A stretch of DNA of 64,000 nucleotides from Streptomyces sp. DG2A-72 (GTDB taxonomy: Bacteria > Actinomycetota > Actinomycetes > Streptomycetales > Streptomycetaceae). This document shows positions 1-8,386 of the stretch, one piece after another. The stretch spans positions 2,380,001 to 2,444,000 of the forward strand of contig NZ_JASTLC010000001.1 in NCBI RefSeq assembly GCF_030499575.1. The letters run 5' to 3'. The notes beneath the pieces are model-generated. The model did not search any database, was not told the DNA's origin, and saw only the letters and a list, made by a program, of their open reading frames with translations. The number at the start of each line of letters is the position of its first letter. The first letter of the stretch is position 1. Both the position numbers and the translations under genes were made by a program.

Positions 1-122
1 ATCAGCCGTACTCCCTCGTCGAGTCCGTGGACGACACCGTCCTTGACTACGCCGACTCGTTCGCCCTCACGGCTTCTGTACGTAACGAATTGCATGGTCA
101 ACGGGATCCTCTCTGTGTACGG

Positions 123-1349
123 TCACCGGCGCAGCCTGACGATGCCCTCCGCGAGCTCGTCCAGGCGTCCCGCACCGGCGAGTGACATGGTTCTGGAAAG
201 TTCGGTCCTGAAGATGTCGAGCGCGCGCCGCACTCCGGGCCTGCCGCCTGCCATCAGCCCGAAGAGGTAGGACCTGCCGATCAGGCAGGCGCGGGCCCCG
301 AGGCCGACCGCCGCGGCGACATCGGCGCCGGATCGGACACCGCCGTCCATGTACACCTCCGCCTGGGACCCGACGGCCTGAACGACTTCGCCGAGGGCCT
401 CCAACGGCGTGGCGGCACGGTCCAACTGCCGGCCGCCGTGGTTCGACACGATCACCGCGTCGGCTCCGGCCGACACCACGCGGCTCGCCTCCTGAGCGCT
501 CAGCACTCCCTTGACGACCAGCGGGCCGTCCCAGATCCGGCGCAGCCACTGAAGGTCCTCAAGCCTGGCACCGGGGTTGAAGATCCGGTTCACCATGGCC
601 GCCGGCTCACCTTCCGTGCTGGTCAGCGAGGCGAACGTGAGGGGCTCGGTCGTCAGGACGTTCCACCACCATGCCGGGTGGCGCGCCAGGTCGAGCAAGG
701 TACGGGCCGTGAGCGCGGGCGGGATGCTGAAGCCGTTGCGGGCATCGCGGAGCCTGGCTCCGGCGACCGGGGTGTCGACGGTGAGGACGAGCGCCCGGAA
801 TCCGCTCTCGGCCGCGCGGTCGACCAATGCGCGCGTCGTCGCACGGTCCTTCCAGAGGTACACCTGGAACCACCGGCCGGACGCCGGCACGGCGATGCGC
901 TCCGGGGGCATGGTGCCCAGAGTCGAGAGCACGTAGGGGATGCCCGCTTCGGCAGCGGCGGCAGCCGCAGCGAGCTCGCCCTCGTGGTGCATCATGCGGG
1001 TGAACCCGGTGGGGGCCAGGATCACCGGCAGGGAGGAGGCCGAGCCGAGCAGGCTGGTCGACAGATCGGGGGTCTCCAGGCCACGCAGCACCCGAGGGAG
1101 GAACTCCACCCTGGCGAAGGACTCGAGCGCACGGGCGGCGCTCACCTCTGACTCGGCGGCGCCGTCGACGTAGTCGAACACCGCGCGCGGAATCCTCTTC
1201 CTGGCCAGTGTCCGGAGATCCTCGATGGTCGCGGCTCGCTCCAGCCGGCTCCGGCGGCTGACGCGGGGCATCTGCAACCTCAGCAGTGGCCGGATCTCAC
1301 GGAGCCTGGGGACGTGTCTGGAGACATCGGCCGACGTACGGACGACCAC
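123..1349 (-). CDS. FMN-dependent alpha-hydroxy-acid oxidase/dehydrogenase
   Basis: 408 aa, the usual length for the LldD/glycolate oxidase/MftD family, which oxidises 2-hydroxy acids to 2-keto acids with FMN in the cytoplasm. The family signature SNHGGRQLD sits at residues 302-310 with the catalytic His at 304; the FMN-phosphate loop DGGVRSGAD is at 335-343 and a conserved Lys at 280. The start is GTG at 1349 behind AGGAGG at 5-nt spacing. It is the last leftward gene of the cluster read from the GntR side, so it probably oxidises a hydroxy acid made by that pathway. The substrate cannot be told from sequence. Confidence 0.9.
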   Translation of the reverse strand: MVVRTSADVSRHVPRLREIRPLLRLQMPRVSRRSRLERAATIEDLRTLARKRIPRAVFDYVDGAAESEVSAARALESFARVEFLPRVLRGLETPDLSTSLLGSASSLPVILAPTGFTRMMHHEGELAAAAAAAEAGIPYVLSTLGTMPPERIAVPASGRWFQVYLWKDRATTRALVDRAAESGFRALVLTVDTPVAGARLRDARNGFSIPPALTARTLLDLARHPAWWWNVLTTEPLTFASLTSTEGEPAAMVNRIFNPGARLEDLQWLRRIWDGPLVVKGVLSAQEASRVVSAGADAVIVSNHGGRQLDRAATPLEALGEVVQAVGSQAEVYMDGGVRSGADVAAAVGLGARACLIGRSYLFGLMAGGRPGVRRALDIFRTELSRTMSLAGAGRLDELAEGIVRLRR

Positions 1350-1387
1350 TCGAACCTCCTACTGTTGACATGCGACCGGCATGTCCA

Positions 1388-1735
1388 TCAGGTCTGGGGC
1401 GCCTGTGCCCGGATGTGCCAAGGATGAGGAGCAGCCCCTCGATAGCCAGTGACAGGATCTGCTACGCCTCCAGTTGCCAGGTTGGTCCGTGATAGATGAT
1501 CAGCATGCTCAGGACGGGCCCGAAGAGGGTTCCCGCGCCGCCCACAGGCCATGAGGACCGCGTCGAGACTCCAGCAGACGCCGGCCGCGCTGGACCGCGA
1601 CACGCTCACGAACCGGAGGTGATCGCAGCCCCGGCAGGGCCGATGAGCGCGGCGGAGGTGACCCCGCCGAATCGCCTACTCTCCCTGGACATGACGAGCC
1701 GCTCGGACGTGCGGCCGACCGCGGACGGCACAGCA
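1388..1735 (-). pseudogene. Remnant of LivM-type branched-chain amino-acid ABC permease (C-terminal part)
   Basis: No intact reading frame covers this gap, but the leftward frames carry consecutive pieces of a LivM C-terminus: SAALIGPAGAAIT, then LRFVSVSRSS, then WSLDAVLM, then VGGAGTLFGPVLSMLIIYH. These match the usual order 'isG..AGLAGaL', 'lrfvsP', 'lMvvlGGaGtl.GPvlGa'. Moving between the pieces needs at least two frameshifts, followed by a stop (TAG). The N-terminal half, the partner permease, ATPases and binding protein are absent. It is a relic of an importer that may once have fed the cluster. Identification rests on motif order, not on an alignment. Confidence 0.5.
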
Positions 1736-1859
1736 CCGGCAGACGACGACGTCTGCACGGTCAGTCGCTGCCGACCGCGGTGTGGAGTGCGACTCCTCAC
1801 TACGTTGGCCCAGAGGTGCGGGATGTGCGGCGGAACGGCCCCTCGCGGCAGGTGACTCG

Positions 1860-3374
1860 TCAGCTCGGGATCACCGGCACGAGCAGGTGCGAGGCGTGCT
1901 CGCCGCCGGAGTGGACGGTCGCACCGTCCGCGCTCTTCCGGTCGGCCGGGTCGTTGTGGGCGAGCCTCGGGTGGAGGTCGTCGTCGTTCGTGAGGAGCTG
2001 CAGCTGAAGCCGCTGCCCCGGCTCGAGCGTGAGCGACGTCGGCCAGACCTCGACCTCCAGCAGCGTCGGCACCCCCGGCTCGAGGGGCTGGAGCTCGTCG
2101 TGGGTGTGCCAGGGACGGTAGGGAAGGCTGCGCTCGGGATCGAGCTTGCGGTGGGACGCGCGCAGCCAGCCGATCGCCATCGGCACCGGTGTCGACTTGC
2201 CCTGCGGGCCGAGCGCGGGGATGCGTTCGCCGTTCACGTCGTACTGTTCCAGCCGGACGAAGGCGTCGAGGTCGTCCGCCATGTGCGAGACCCAGAGCCG
2301 GAGCGCGACCGGACCGGTCACCTCCAGGCGCTCGGTCGCCACGAAGTCGAAGGTGGCCGGATACGGCAGCGACCCCTCCGCTGGCGCCTCCCAGTCCAGC
2401 GTCTCCTTGTGGAGGTAGAGCCGGCGCCACTGGGTCCGGGCCAGGGGCCACTCCTGCTCGTCACGCCACTCGGTCTCGTGTCCGCGGCGGATCCCGAGCC
2501 GCACGGGCGGGACACCGTCCATCGCCGTCTCGTCGTCCTTCAGGAAGCGGTCCAGGAAGCGCAACTGCAGCTCTTTGCCCCAGTCCGAGTAGTAGGGGTC
2601 GATGTGGGAGCCGACGTGGACGACCAGCCACTTGTGCTCCGATGCCGCGCCGAGCCAGCCCTCGATGTTGCCGCGCAGGTGCAGGTGGACGGAACCCCAG
2701 TTGCCGGCCGACAGCAGCGGCACGGTCACCTGTGACAGATCGACGGTTCGTTCGCGGTACCAGTCGTCGAGGAGCTCACGCGACCTCACCTCCGCGGGCA
2801 GGTCGGAGAAGTCCTCGGAGCTCCGCTGGGGCTCGATCTGCGTCTGCCACCAGCCCTCCATGCCTCCGTTGGTGTAGATACCGCCCTGCCTGCCGGATTC
2901 GCGGTACCAGTCGGTGAGCCCCTCCCACGCCACCACCGCGGCGAGGTGCGGCGGCTGCAGCGCTGCGACACGCCAGCCCATCACCGCGTACCACGAGATG
3001 CCGCTCGACGCGACCTTCCCCGTCGACCACGGCTGGGTCCCGCACCACTCGATCACATCGTAGAAGTCCTCGATCTCCTTGGGGCTGTCGAGGTCGAGCC
3101 GCCCGGGCGACTTCCCGCTACCCCTGGTGTCGGCGCGGACCACCGCGTATCCGCGCGCTGTCCACCACTCGGGGCTGGGTGTCTCCCACACGGCGTGATC
3201 ACCTTGGTCGGCGACCTCGTAGAGCGGGTAGCGCTCCGGCCAGTGCACGTCCTTCCCGTACGGGCTCATCGAGGCGATCACCGGCACCGGTGTGTCACCG
3301 TCGGGACGGAAGACGTTCACGGCGATCGGTGACCCGTCGCGGGTCTCCACCATGACATCCCGTTGTATCTGCAT
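1860..3374 (-). CDS. CocE/NonD family alpha/beta hydrolase
   Basis: 504 aa, alpha/beta hydrolase of the X-Pro dipeptidyl-peptidase (S15)/CocE type with the C-terminal jelly-roll domain (from about residue 330). The N-terminus has the family opening (ETRDGSPIAVNVFRP) and the RADTRGSGKS segment. The nucleophile is Ser127 in GISWYA and the likely His lies in GSHIDPYY. The usual GWYDxF acid motif reads AGNWGSVHLHLRGN here, so the acid residue is uncertain. The frame is open further upstream, but ATG 3374 has AGAAGGAG at 9 nt and gives the family N-terminus. It lies 82 nt downstream of the dehydratase and is probably co-transcribed. Substrate unknown. Confidence 0.88.
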   Translation of the reverse strand: MQIQRDVMVETRDGSPIAVNVFRPDGDTPVPVIASMSPYGKDVHWPERYPLYEVADQGDHAVWETPSPEWWTARGYAVVRADTRGSGKSPGRLDLDSPKEIEDFYDVIEWCGTQPWSTGKVASSGISWYAVMGWRVAALQPPHLAAVVAWEGLTDWYRESGRQGGIYTNGGMEGWWQTQIEPQRSSEDFSDLPAEVRSRELLDDWYRERTVDLSQVTVPLLSAGNWGSVHLHLRGNIEGWLGAASEHKWLVVHVGSHIDPYYSDWGKELQLRFLDRFLKDDETAMDGVPPVRLGIRRGHETEWRDEQEWPLARTQWRRLYLHKETLDWEAPAEGSLPYPATFDFVATERLEVTGPVALRLWVSHMADDLDAFVRLEQYDVNGERIPALGPQGKSTPVPMAIGWLRASHRKLDPERSLPYRPWHTHDELQPLEPGVPTLLEVEVWPTSLTLEPGQRLQLQLLTNDDDLHPRLAHNDPADRKSADGATVHSGGEHASHLLVPVIPS

Positions 3375-3456
3375 GTCGCTTCGCTCCTTCTGCAAGTCAT
3401 CGCAAAACGTTGGTCCGTTCGACACGGAACCGGCTGCGGGGCGCATCAGCGCCTCC

Positions 3457-5172
3457 TCATCCGGCCGCATCCGTCCGTGTCCGGAAGTCGGGGCGCAGGA
3501 AGTCGAAATCGCACCCCTGGTCGGCCTGGAGAGCGTGCTGGTGGTGCAACCACGCGTAGCCGCGCGGAGGCTGGGGCGGGGGCACGGCACTGCGGCGGCG
3601 GGCGAGTTCCTCCGGGCTGAGCACCACCCCGATGGTGCCCGCCGCCACGTCCAGCTCGATCTCGTCTCCCTCGCGCACCAGTCCGAGCGGGCCGCCGACC
3701 GCGGCCTCCGGCGTGACGTGGAGGACGACCGTGCCGGTCGAGGTGCCGCTCATCCGTGCGTCGGAGATGCGCAGCATGTCGCGCACACCGGCCTTGCGCA
3801 GCTTGGCCGGTACCGGAATGTGGCCGACCTCGGGCATCCCGGGCGCCCCGATCACTCCCATCCCGCGCAGCACCAGCACGCTGTCGGCGTCGACCGGGAG
3901 ATCGGGGTCGTCGATGCGCGCGTTGAGATCGGCGAGTCCCTCGAAGACGACCGCGCGCCCGCGATGCCGCTGCAGCCGCTCGTCGTGGGCGCCGGCGACC
4001 TTCAGGACAGCGCCACGCGGGGCGAGGTTGCCGTGCAGGACGACGAGGCCGCCACGGGGCGCCAGCGGGACGCTGCCCGCGATCGCGGGGTGGGACGGGA
4101 AGTCGCGGCCGTCGAGGTGCTCCTTCCAGGTCCGGCCGGTGATCGTGACCGTGTCCAGGTGCACCTGGTCCCGGATGCGGTTCAGCACCGCGGGTATTCC
4201 GCCGGCTGTCTCCAGCGCGGCCAGTGAGTACCGGCCGCTCGGCCGCACGTCGGCGACGTGGGGCGTCGTCGCCGACCACTGAGAGAATCTGCGCATGCCG
4301 AGGACGTGGCCCGCTCGGCCCGCTATCGCCTCCAGGTGGATGACGGCGTTCGTCGAACCGCCCAGGGCGTTGACCGCGCGGAACGCGTTCTCCAGTGACT
4401 TCATCGACACCAGCTCACCCGGGGTCCGGCCGGCTCGCGTCGCGGCCACGATCGCCTCTCCCGTACGGAAGGCCAGTTCCTCACGGACGTCGCTCGTCGC
4501 CGGCGGCAGCGACGAGCCCGGGAGTGAGAACCCGAGCACTTCCGCGACCGCCGCCATGGTGATCGCGGTCCCCATGACGTTGCAGGTGCCCACGCCGCCG
4601 ATCGCGCAGCGTTCGAGCTGCGCCCACTCCTCGTCACCGACCTCACCGGTACGGCGGGCCTCGCACACCGGCCAGATGTCGTCGATGGTGAAGTTCTCAT
4701 GCCGGCCGAAGGACGTCGGCATCCGAGGTCCCGCGGTCAGCACGGCGGCCGGCTTTCCCGCGCTCAGCGCTCCCATGATCTGTGCCGGAACCGTCTTGTC
4801 GCATCCCCCGACGAGCACCACCCCGTCGACGGGAGAGCCCGCGATCATCTCCTCGACATCCATCGAGAGCAGATTGCGCAGGTAGAGGCTGGTGGGGCGG
4901 GTGAAGGGCTCGGAGACGGAGATGGTCGGGAAGGCCAGGGGCAGACCACCCGCGGACCGAACACCCTCCTTGATCCGCTCGACGAGCGCCGTGGTGCCCA
5001 GATTGCAGGGGTTCAGGTCACTCGCGGACGTGGCGATCCCGATCACCGGTGACCGCCGGACGTCCTCAGCGCCGAGACCCGTCCCGCGCAGAAACGCCCG
5101 GTGGAGCATTCCGTCCTGACCCGGGTCCCTGAAGGCCGCTCCCCCGTCGCGGCTCACTCCGCGTTGCGACAT
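3457..5172 (-). CDS. IlvD/Edd-family dehydratase, probably an aldonate (sugar acid) dehydratase
   Basis: 571 aa. The family dehydrates 2,3-dihydroxy acids to 2-keto-3-deoxy acids with an Fe-S cluster. The three cluster cysteines are visible: Cys56 (SDLNPCNLG), Cys124 (VGGCDKTVPA) and Cys197 (GVGTCNVMG). The length and setting (2-hydroxyacid dehydrogenase, SDR and GntR next door) fit an L-arabonate/D-xylonate-type enzyme better than the biosynthetic IlvD; that is inference. ATG 5172 is preferred over an upstream ATG in the same frame because it follows AAAGG and starts the conserved region at normal distance. It is followed closely by the CocE gene. Confidence 0.9.
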   Translation of the reverse strand: MSQRGVSRDGGAAFRDPGQDGMLHRAFLRGTGLGAEDVRRSPVIGIATSASDLNPCNLGTTALVERIKEGVRSAGGLPLAFPTISVSEPFTRPTSLYLRNLLSMDVEEMIAGSPVDGVVLVGGCDKTVPAQIMGALSAGKPAAVLTAGPRMPTSFGRHENFTIDDIWPVCEARRTGEVGDEEWAQLERCAIGGVGTCNVMGTAITMAAVAEVLGFSLPGSSLPPATSDVREELAFRTGEAIVAATRAGRTPGELVSMKSLENAFRAVNALGGSTNAVIHLEAIAGRAGHVLGMRRFSQWSATTPHVADVRPSGRYSLAALETAGGIPAVLNRIRDQVHLDTVTITGRTWKEHLDGRDFPSHPAIAGSVPLAPRGGLVVLHGNLAPRGAVLKVAGAHDERLQRHRGRAVVFEGLADLNARIDDPDLPVDADSVLVLRGMGVIGAPGMPEVGHIPVPAKLRKAGVRDMLRISDARMSGTSTGTVVLHVTPEAAVGGPLGLVREGDEIELDVAAGTIGVVLSPEELARRRSAVPPPQPPRGYAWLHHQHALQADQGCDFDFLRPDFRTRTDAAG

Positions 5173-5346
5173 GGCCCGCCTTTCAGGATGAGCACCCCGG
5201 TGATATGACGCAGATATCTCAACAGTCTCCGCCCCCTTGAAGCCCGGACAGCCCATGGGGCTGCCTGAGGCCCGCAGCACGGCTCCCTCGTGCAGGCCGG
5301 CATCGGTGCCGGTCACGCCTGCCGCCGGCCTGTGCGTGATACGGGC

Positions 5347-6264
5347 CTATCTGACGCGATGCAGCAGATCCCGGCCGGCCGACCAGCGTTCGAGCTGCTC
5401 GACGACCAGCGCGTCCGCCCTCCGCTCCCAGCCGGCCGCCGCGCCGCCCACATGGGGGGTGAGGATGAGGCCGGGCATGCGCCACAGACGGTGATCGGCC
5501 GGGAGCGGCTCCGGATCGGTCACGTCGAGGACCGCGCGGACCTGCCCCCGCTCGAGCGCGTCAGCAAGCGCGTCCGTGTCCACGACGGGACCACGCGAGA
5601 CGTTGACGACGATGGCGCCCTCCGGCAGGCGGGCGAGGAACCCGGCGTCGACCAGCCCTCTGGTCTCCTCGGTCAATGGCGTCGTCAGCACGACGACGTC
5701 CTGCCGGGGCAGCAGGGCGCGCAGGCCGGCCTGGCCCAGCACACCGTCCCGGGCCGTGCGGCCCACCAGCGTCACTCGAGCGCCGAAGACCTCCAGGACG
5801 GACGCCACCGTACGCCCGATGTCCCCGGGGCCGACGACGACCGCTCGCCATCCCTGGAGGCCGGCCCTCGGCTGCGCACGCCACGTCCCTTCCCACTGCT
5901 GCCGGAGCAGTTCGGGGTGCCGGTGCAGCAGCATGAGAATTCCGGCTACGGCGACCTCGGCCGTCGACGATCCGTGCAGGGTCCGGCCCGCGCAGAGCGC
6001 CACGCCGGGCGGACAGACCGTTTCCCAGGTCTCGAATCCGGCGGACATGAGCTGGATCGCCTCAAGGCCGGGCATCAGCGCCAACCGGTCGACGCTGAAG
6101 GGCTCGATGCGGTACGGCGCCAGGAGGAACGACGTTCTCTCGATTCCCTCGGGTGCCGGCGTGGTGCCGTCCCACACGATCAGATCAGCGTACCGGTCCG
6201 CCCCGAGGTCGAGGAGACCGGCGCGGCGTTCGGCGTCAGGGACACAAACGGTGCGCGTGGTCAT
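5347..6264 (-). CDS. D-isomer-specific 2-hydroxyacid dehydrogenase
   Basis: 305 aa, NAD(P)-dependent reductase of 2-keto acids or oxidase of D-2-hydroxy acids. The dinucleotide loop GPGDIG is at residues 145-150. The catalytic residues are Arg224 (NVSRGPVV), Glu252 (DPEPLP) and His271 (TPHVGG). The ATG overlaps the stop of the upstream SDR frame by 4 nt (ATGA), so the two were translationally coupled before the SDR broke. It probably acts on a keto or hydroxy acid of the same pathway. The cofactor and substrate are not determinable here. Confidence 0.9.
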   Translation of the reverse strand: MTTRTVCVPDAERRAGLLDLGADRYADLIVWDGTTPAPEGIERTSFLLAPYRIEPFSVDRLALMPGLEAIQLMSAGFETWETVCPPGVALCAGRTLHGSSTAEVAVAGILMLLHRHPELLRQQWEGTWRAQPRAGLQGWRAVVVGPGDIGRTVASVLEVFGARVTLVGRTARDGVLGQAGLRALLPRQDVVVLTTPLTEETRGLVDAGFLARLPEGAIVVNVSRGPVVDTDALADALERGQVRAVLDVTDPEPLPADHRLWRMPGLILTPHVGGAAAGWERRADALVVEQLERWSAGRDLLHRVR

Positions 6265-6878
6265 GCCAGCCCCAGTCCGTCGACGGGAAGGACGGCACCT
6301 GTGGTGTAACGCGATCCGACGAGGCCGAGGGCCACATCGGCGACATCGGCCGGAGTGCCGAGCCGTGCTGCCGGGGGGTGCTCGAGGACGTGGTCGCGAA
6401 ACTCCGTCCAGTCACGGGTGCGGTCCGTCTCGATGTAGCCCGGAGCGACCGCGTTGACCCGGACGGCCGGGCCGAGCGCCACAGCCAGACACCTGGTCAG
6501 GCGTTCGAGTGCGGCCTTGCTCACCGCATACGGGATGCCGCTGCCGGAAACTGTCGTTCCCGCGACAGAAGTCACATTGACCACCAATCTCTCCGCCTCG
6601 GCCAGCGAGGACTCGGCCGCTCTGATCAGATGCCACGGCGCCGGCAGATTGATCCGCAGCATGCGCTCGAAGAACTCGGGCGTGACCGCCCGCAGGTCAC
6701 GATGGGGCACCGGAACGCCGAGCCCGCGTTGTTGACCAGCAGGTCCAGCCACCTGAACCCACGCGCGCACAGCGCGACCAGTTCGTCGGCCGCGGCGTGG
6801 TCGGCAAGGTCGGCATCCTGGTAGACGGCGGAGGTCAGGCCGACGGCCAGCCAGCGCGCCGGTGAAGCCGACAGCCAT
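6261..6878 (-). pseudogene. Short-chain dehydrogenase/reductase, frameshifted and N-terminally truncated
   Basis: The C-terminal two thirds are a normal SDR: the frame from VTPEFFERMLRIN through the active-site Tyr and Lys in IPYAVSKAALERL to VNAVAPGYIETDR. The preceding conserved block LDLLVNNAGSA is in a different frame; joining NNAGSA to VPVPHRDLRAVTPEFF needs a one-base shift at about 6717-6722. Upstream of that only about 50 residues of SDR-like sequence remain (LAVGLTSAVYQDADLADH), and the TGxxxGxG cofactor loop is missing. A single sequencing error could explain the shift but not the missing N-terminus. Confidence 0.75.
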
Positions 6879-7019
6879 GAAACCCCCCTTTGATGCCAGT
6901 AATATATTTCAAAGATCTCACTCATGTCCATAGCATGGAAGGAAGAGCTTCCGCAGGCAGCAGAGTTCGCACCCACTAGCATGGATGCCTGCTCGCTACG
7001 TGAGATAAGGGGAGGTCAC
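6879..7019. promoter_or_regulatory. Divergent promoter region of the GntR regulator and the leftward catabolic genes
   Basis: About 140 nt separate the GntR start from the SDR remnant. It holds an unusually AT-rich stretch (GTAATATATTTCAAAGATC, 6899-6917) and two short imperfect palindromes, TCCAT-AGC-ATGGA (6927-6939) and GGAAG-AG-CTTCC (6941-6952). Regulators of this family usually bind their own divergent promoter, so an operator here is expected, but neither palindrome is long enough to be called the operator. Confidence 0.4.
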
Positions 7020-7727
7020 ATGAGTGAAGATCCAGGCAACAGACATCGCTCCGCTGGCATATCTCAGGATCGCCGGTCCCAGACCGAGCGGATCCGGGAC
7101 GAACTGCGACGCCAGATCCTACGAGCGGAGCTTCCTCCCGGCGGGGTCGTCATCGAGACGGGGCTCGCGCAGCAGTACGGCGTGTCCAAGACACCTGTCC
7201 GCGAAGCGCTCCAGCTGCTGGCGGTCGAAGGGCTGGTCACAGTCCTGCCCCGCAAGGGGTACATGGTCACCAGCCTGAGCTACCAGGACATCCGCGAGGT
7301 CATGGACCTGCGTCTGCTGCTCGAACCGCCGCTGTTCGCCGCTGCCGCGCGCAACGTCAACGCCGACTTGGTGGTCGAGCTGCGCGACCACATGGCCCGG
7401 CAGTTCGCCGCGGACGCCGATCTCAGCGTTCGCGTCGAGGCGGCCACCGGATTCCACCTGGCCTGTGTGCGGGCCTCCCGGAACGGACGGGCTGTCGGCA
7501 TCGTCGAGCGGCTCACCAACGAGGTCTGCCGCCTTCACCATCTCGTGCCCGGGATCGAGGACCACATCCGTTCCGACGTCGAACGGGCGGCTCACGAAGC
7601 GGTCTCCGACGCCATCGCCGCGGGAGACGCGAGCCGCGCGGAGACCGCGATCCGTGACCATCTGCTGGAGTCGAACGCCACGATGATCCGCGAGTACTTC
7701 ACCGGTACACCAATGGGTTCAAGGTGA
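7020..7727 (+). CDS. GntR family (FCD/FadR subfamily) transcriptional regulator
   Basis: 235 aa. The winged helix is at residues 22-85 (TERIRDELRRQILRAELPPG, then LAQQYGVSKTPVREALQLLA and GLVTVLPRKGYMV). The remainder is an all-helical FCD ligand domain (DIREVMDLRLLLEP onward, ending with IRDHLLESN). ATG 7020 follows AAGGGGAGG at 4-nt spacing and gives the normal N-terminus; an upstream in-frame ATG lacks a site. It is divergent from the dehydrogenase/dehydratase genes and so is their likely ligand-responsive repressor. The inducer is probably a pathway acid (inference). Confidence 0.92.
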   Translation: MSEDPGNRHRSAGISQDRRSQTERIRDELRRQILRAELPPGGVVIETGLAQQYGVSKTPVREALQLLAVEGLVTVLPRKGYMVTSLSYQDIREVMDLRLLLEPPLFAAAARNVNADLVVELRDHMARQFAADADLSVRVEAATGFHLACVRASRNGRAVGIVERLTNEVCRLHHLVPGIEDHIRSDVERAAHEAVSDAIAAGDASRAETAIRDHLLESNATMIREYFTGTPMGSR

Positions 7728-7774
7728 GACGGTGACCACGGATCGCACGTCATCCGGCCCGCACAGCGCGCCCG

Positions 7775-8140
7775 GTGCGGCCCGTCCTGGCCGAGCGGCA
7801 CACCGTCGTCAGGCCAGATCTCCGCTGATGCGGCGGCATCAGGCTCCCGGGCGACGCCGAGCACCTGCGCCACTCCAAGCGGAGCATGGCCGAGGACCGG
7901 GTCGCGGTGATGAGATCACTCAGATTCGAACGGTTCGCCGTCGTCGGGCACGATCGCGGTGCCCGGGTGGCCCACCGCGCGCCTTGACCACCCCGAGCAG
8001 GTGACACGAGCCGCGGTCATCGACATCGTGCCGACCACCGATGTCCATGCAGCCGCGGACGCGAAGCTCGCGCAGGCGTACTTCCACTGGTTCATCCTCA
8101 CCCGGGAAGTCGTCTTTCCCGAGCACATGATCGCCGCTAC
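7775..8140 (+). pseudogene. Remnant of haloacetate (fluoroacetate) dehalogenase-type alpha/beta hydrolase
   Basis: The rightward frames carry VRPVLAERHTVVRPDLR, a TGA stop at 7826-7828, then GDAEHLRHSKRSMAEDRVAV and FERFAVVGHDRGARVAHR with the nucleophile Asp of GHDRGA. After a one-base shift at about 7975-7985 the sequence continues as LDHPEQVTRAAVIDIVPTTD and KLAQAYFHWFILTREVVFPE. This order is that of DehH1/fluoroacetate dehalogenases. The oxyanion-loop N-terminus and the cap/His C-terminal half are gone; the remnant stops just before the 8148 inverted repeat. The subfamily call is from memory of the motifs. Confidence 0.65.
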
Positions 8141-8147
8141 GATTCGG

Positions 8148-8181
8148 TGCATTGTTAGGGCATTAATGCACTAACAATGCA
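8148..8181. promoter_or_regulatory. Nested inverted repeat, candidate TetR operator
   Basis: Perfect 11-bp arms TGCATTGTTAG (8148-8158) and CTAACAATGCA (8171-8181) flank an inner palindrome GCATTAATGC. It lies 206 nt upstream of the hydrolase at 8387 and is the only AT-rich dyad in the gap. TGCAT/ATGCA half-sites recur upstream of the TetR gene (12512-12533) and of the hydrolase at 15813, which suggests one regulator for all three. Confidence 0.55.
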
Positions 8182-8386
8182 TATGATGGCTGCGCGGGAT
8201 CGCCAACACGGCTCCGGCGCCGGATGCTCGCCACCGCGCGGCCCGGCACTTCGGGCGAAACTCAACCTCATCCTCGACAGCCGCAGCGATTCAGCCCCGA
8301 CCCGGAACCCGCCAGCCCGCAGCGCTTCAAAAAGCCGTCCGTGCGGCTGCAACCGAATCGATGAGACACCCCTCACCGGAGACGCG

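Noticed and set aside
438..1151. Long rightward open frame opposite the hydroxy-acid oxidase gene
   Set aside because: It is the mirror of a well-conserved FMN enzyme; its translation is Arg/Gly-rich with no motif or ribosome site.
1606..2451. 281-aa leftward open frame partly over the CocE gene
   Set aside because: It overlaps the CocE frame, is Arg/Ala/Pro-rich and only its last part carries LivM-like residues, which belong to the pseudogene.
6927..6952. Short palindromes TCCAT-AGC-ATGGA and GGAAG-AG-CTTCC as the GntR operator
   Set aside because: Arms of five bases occur by chance; they are mentioned with the promoter region but not claimed as an operator.
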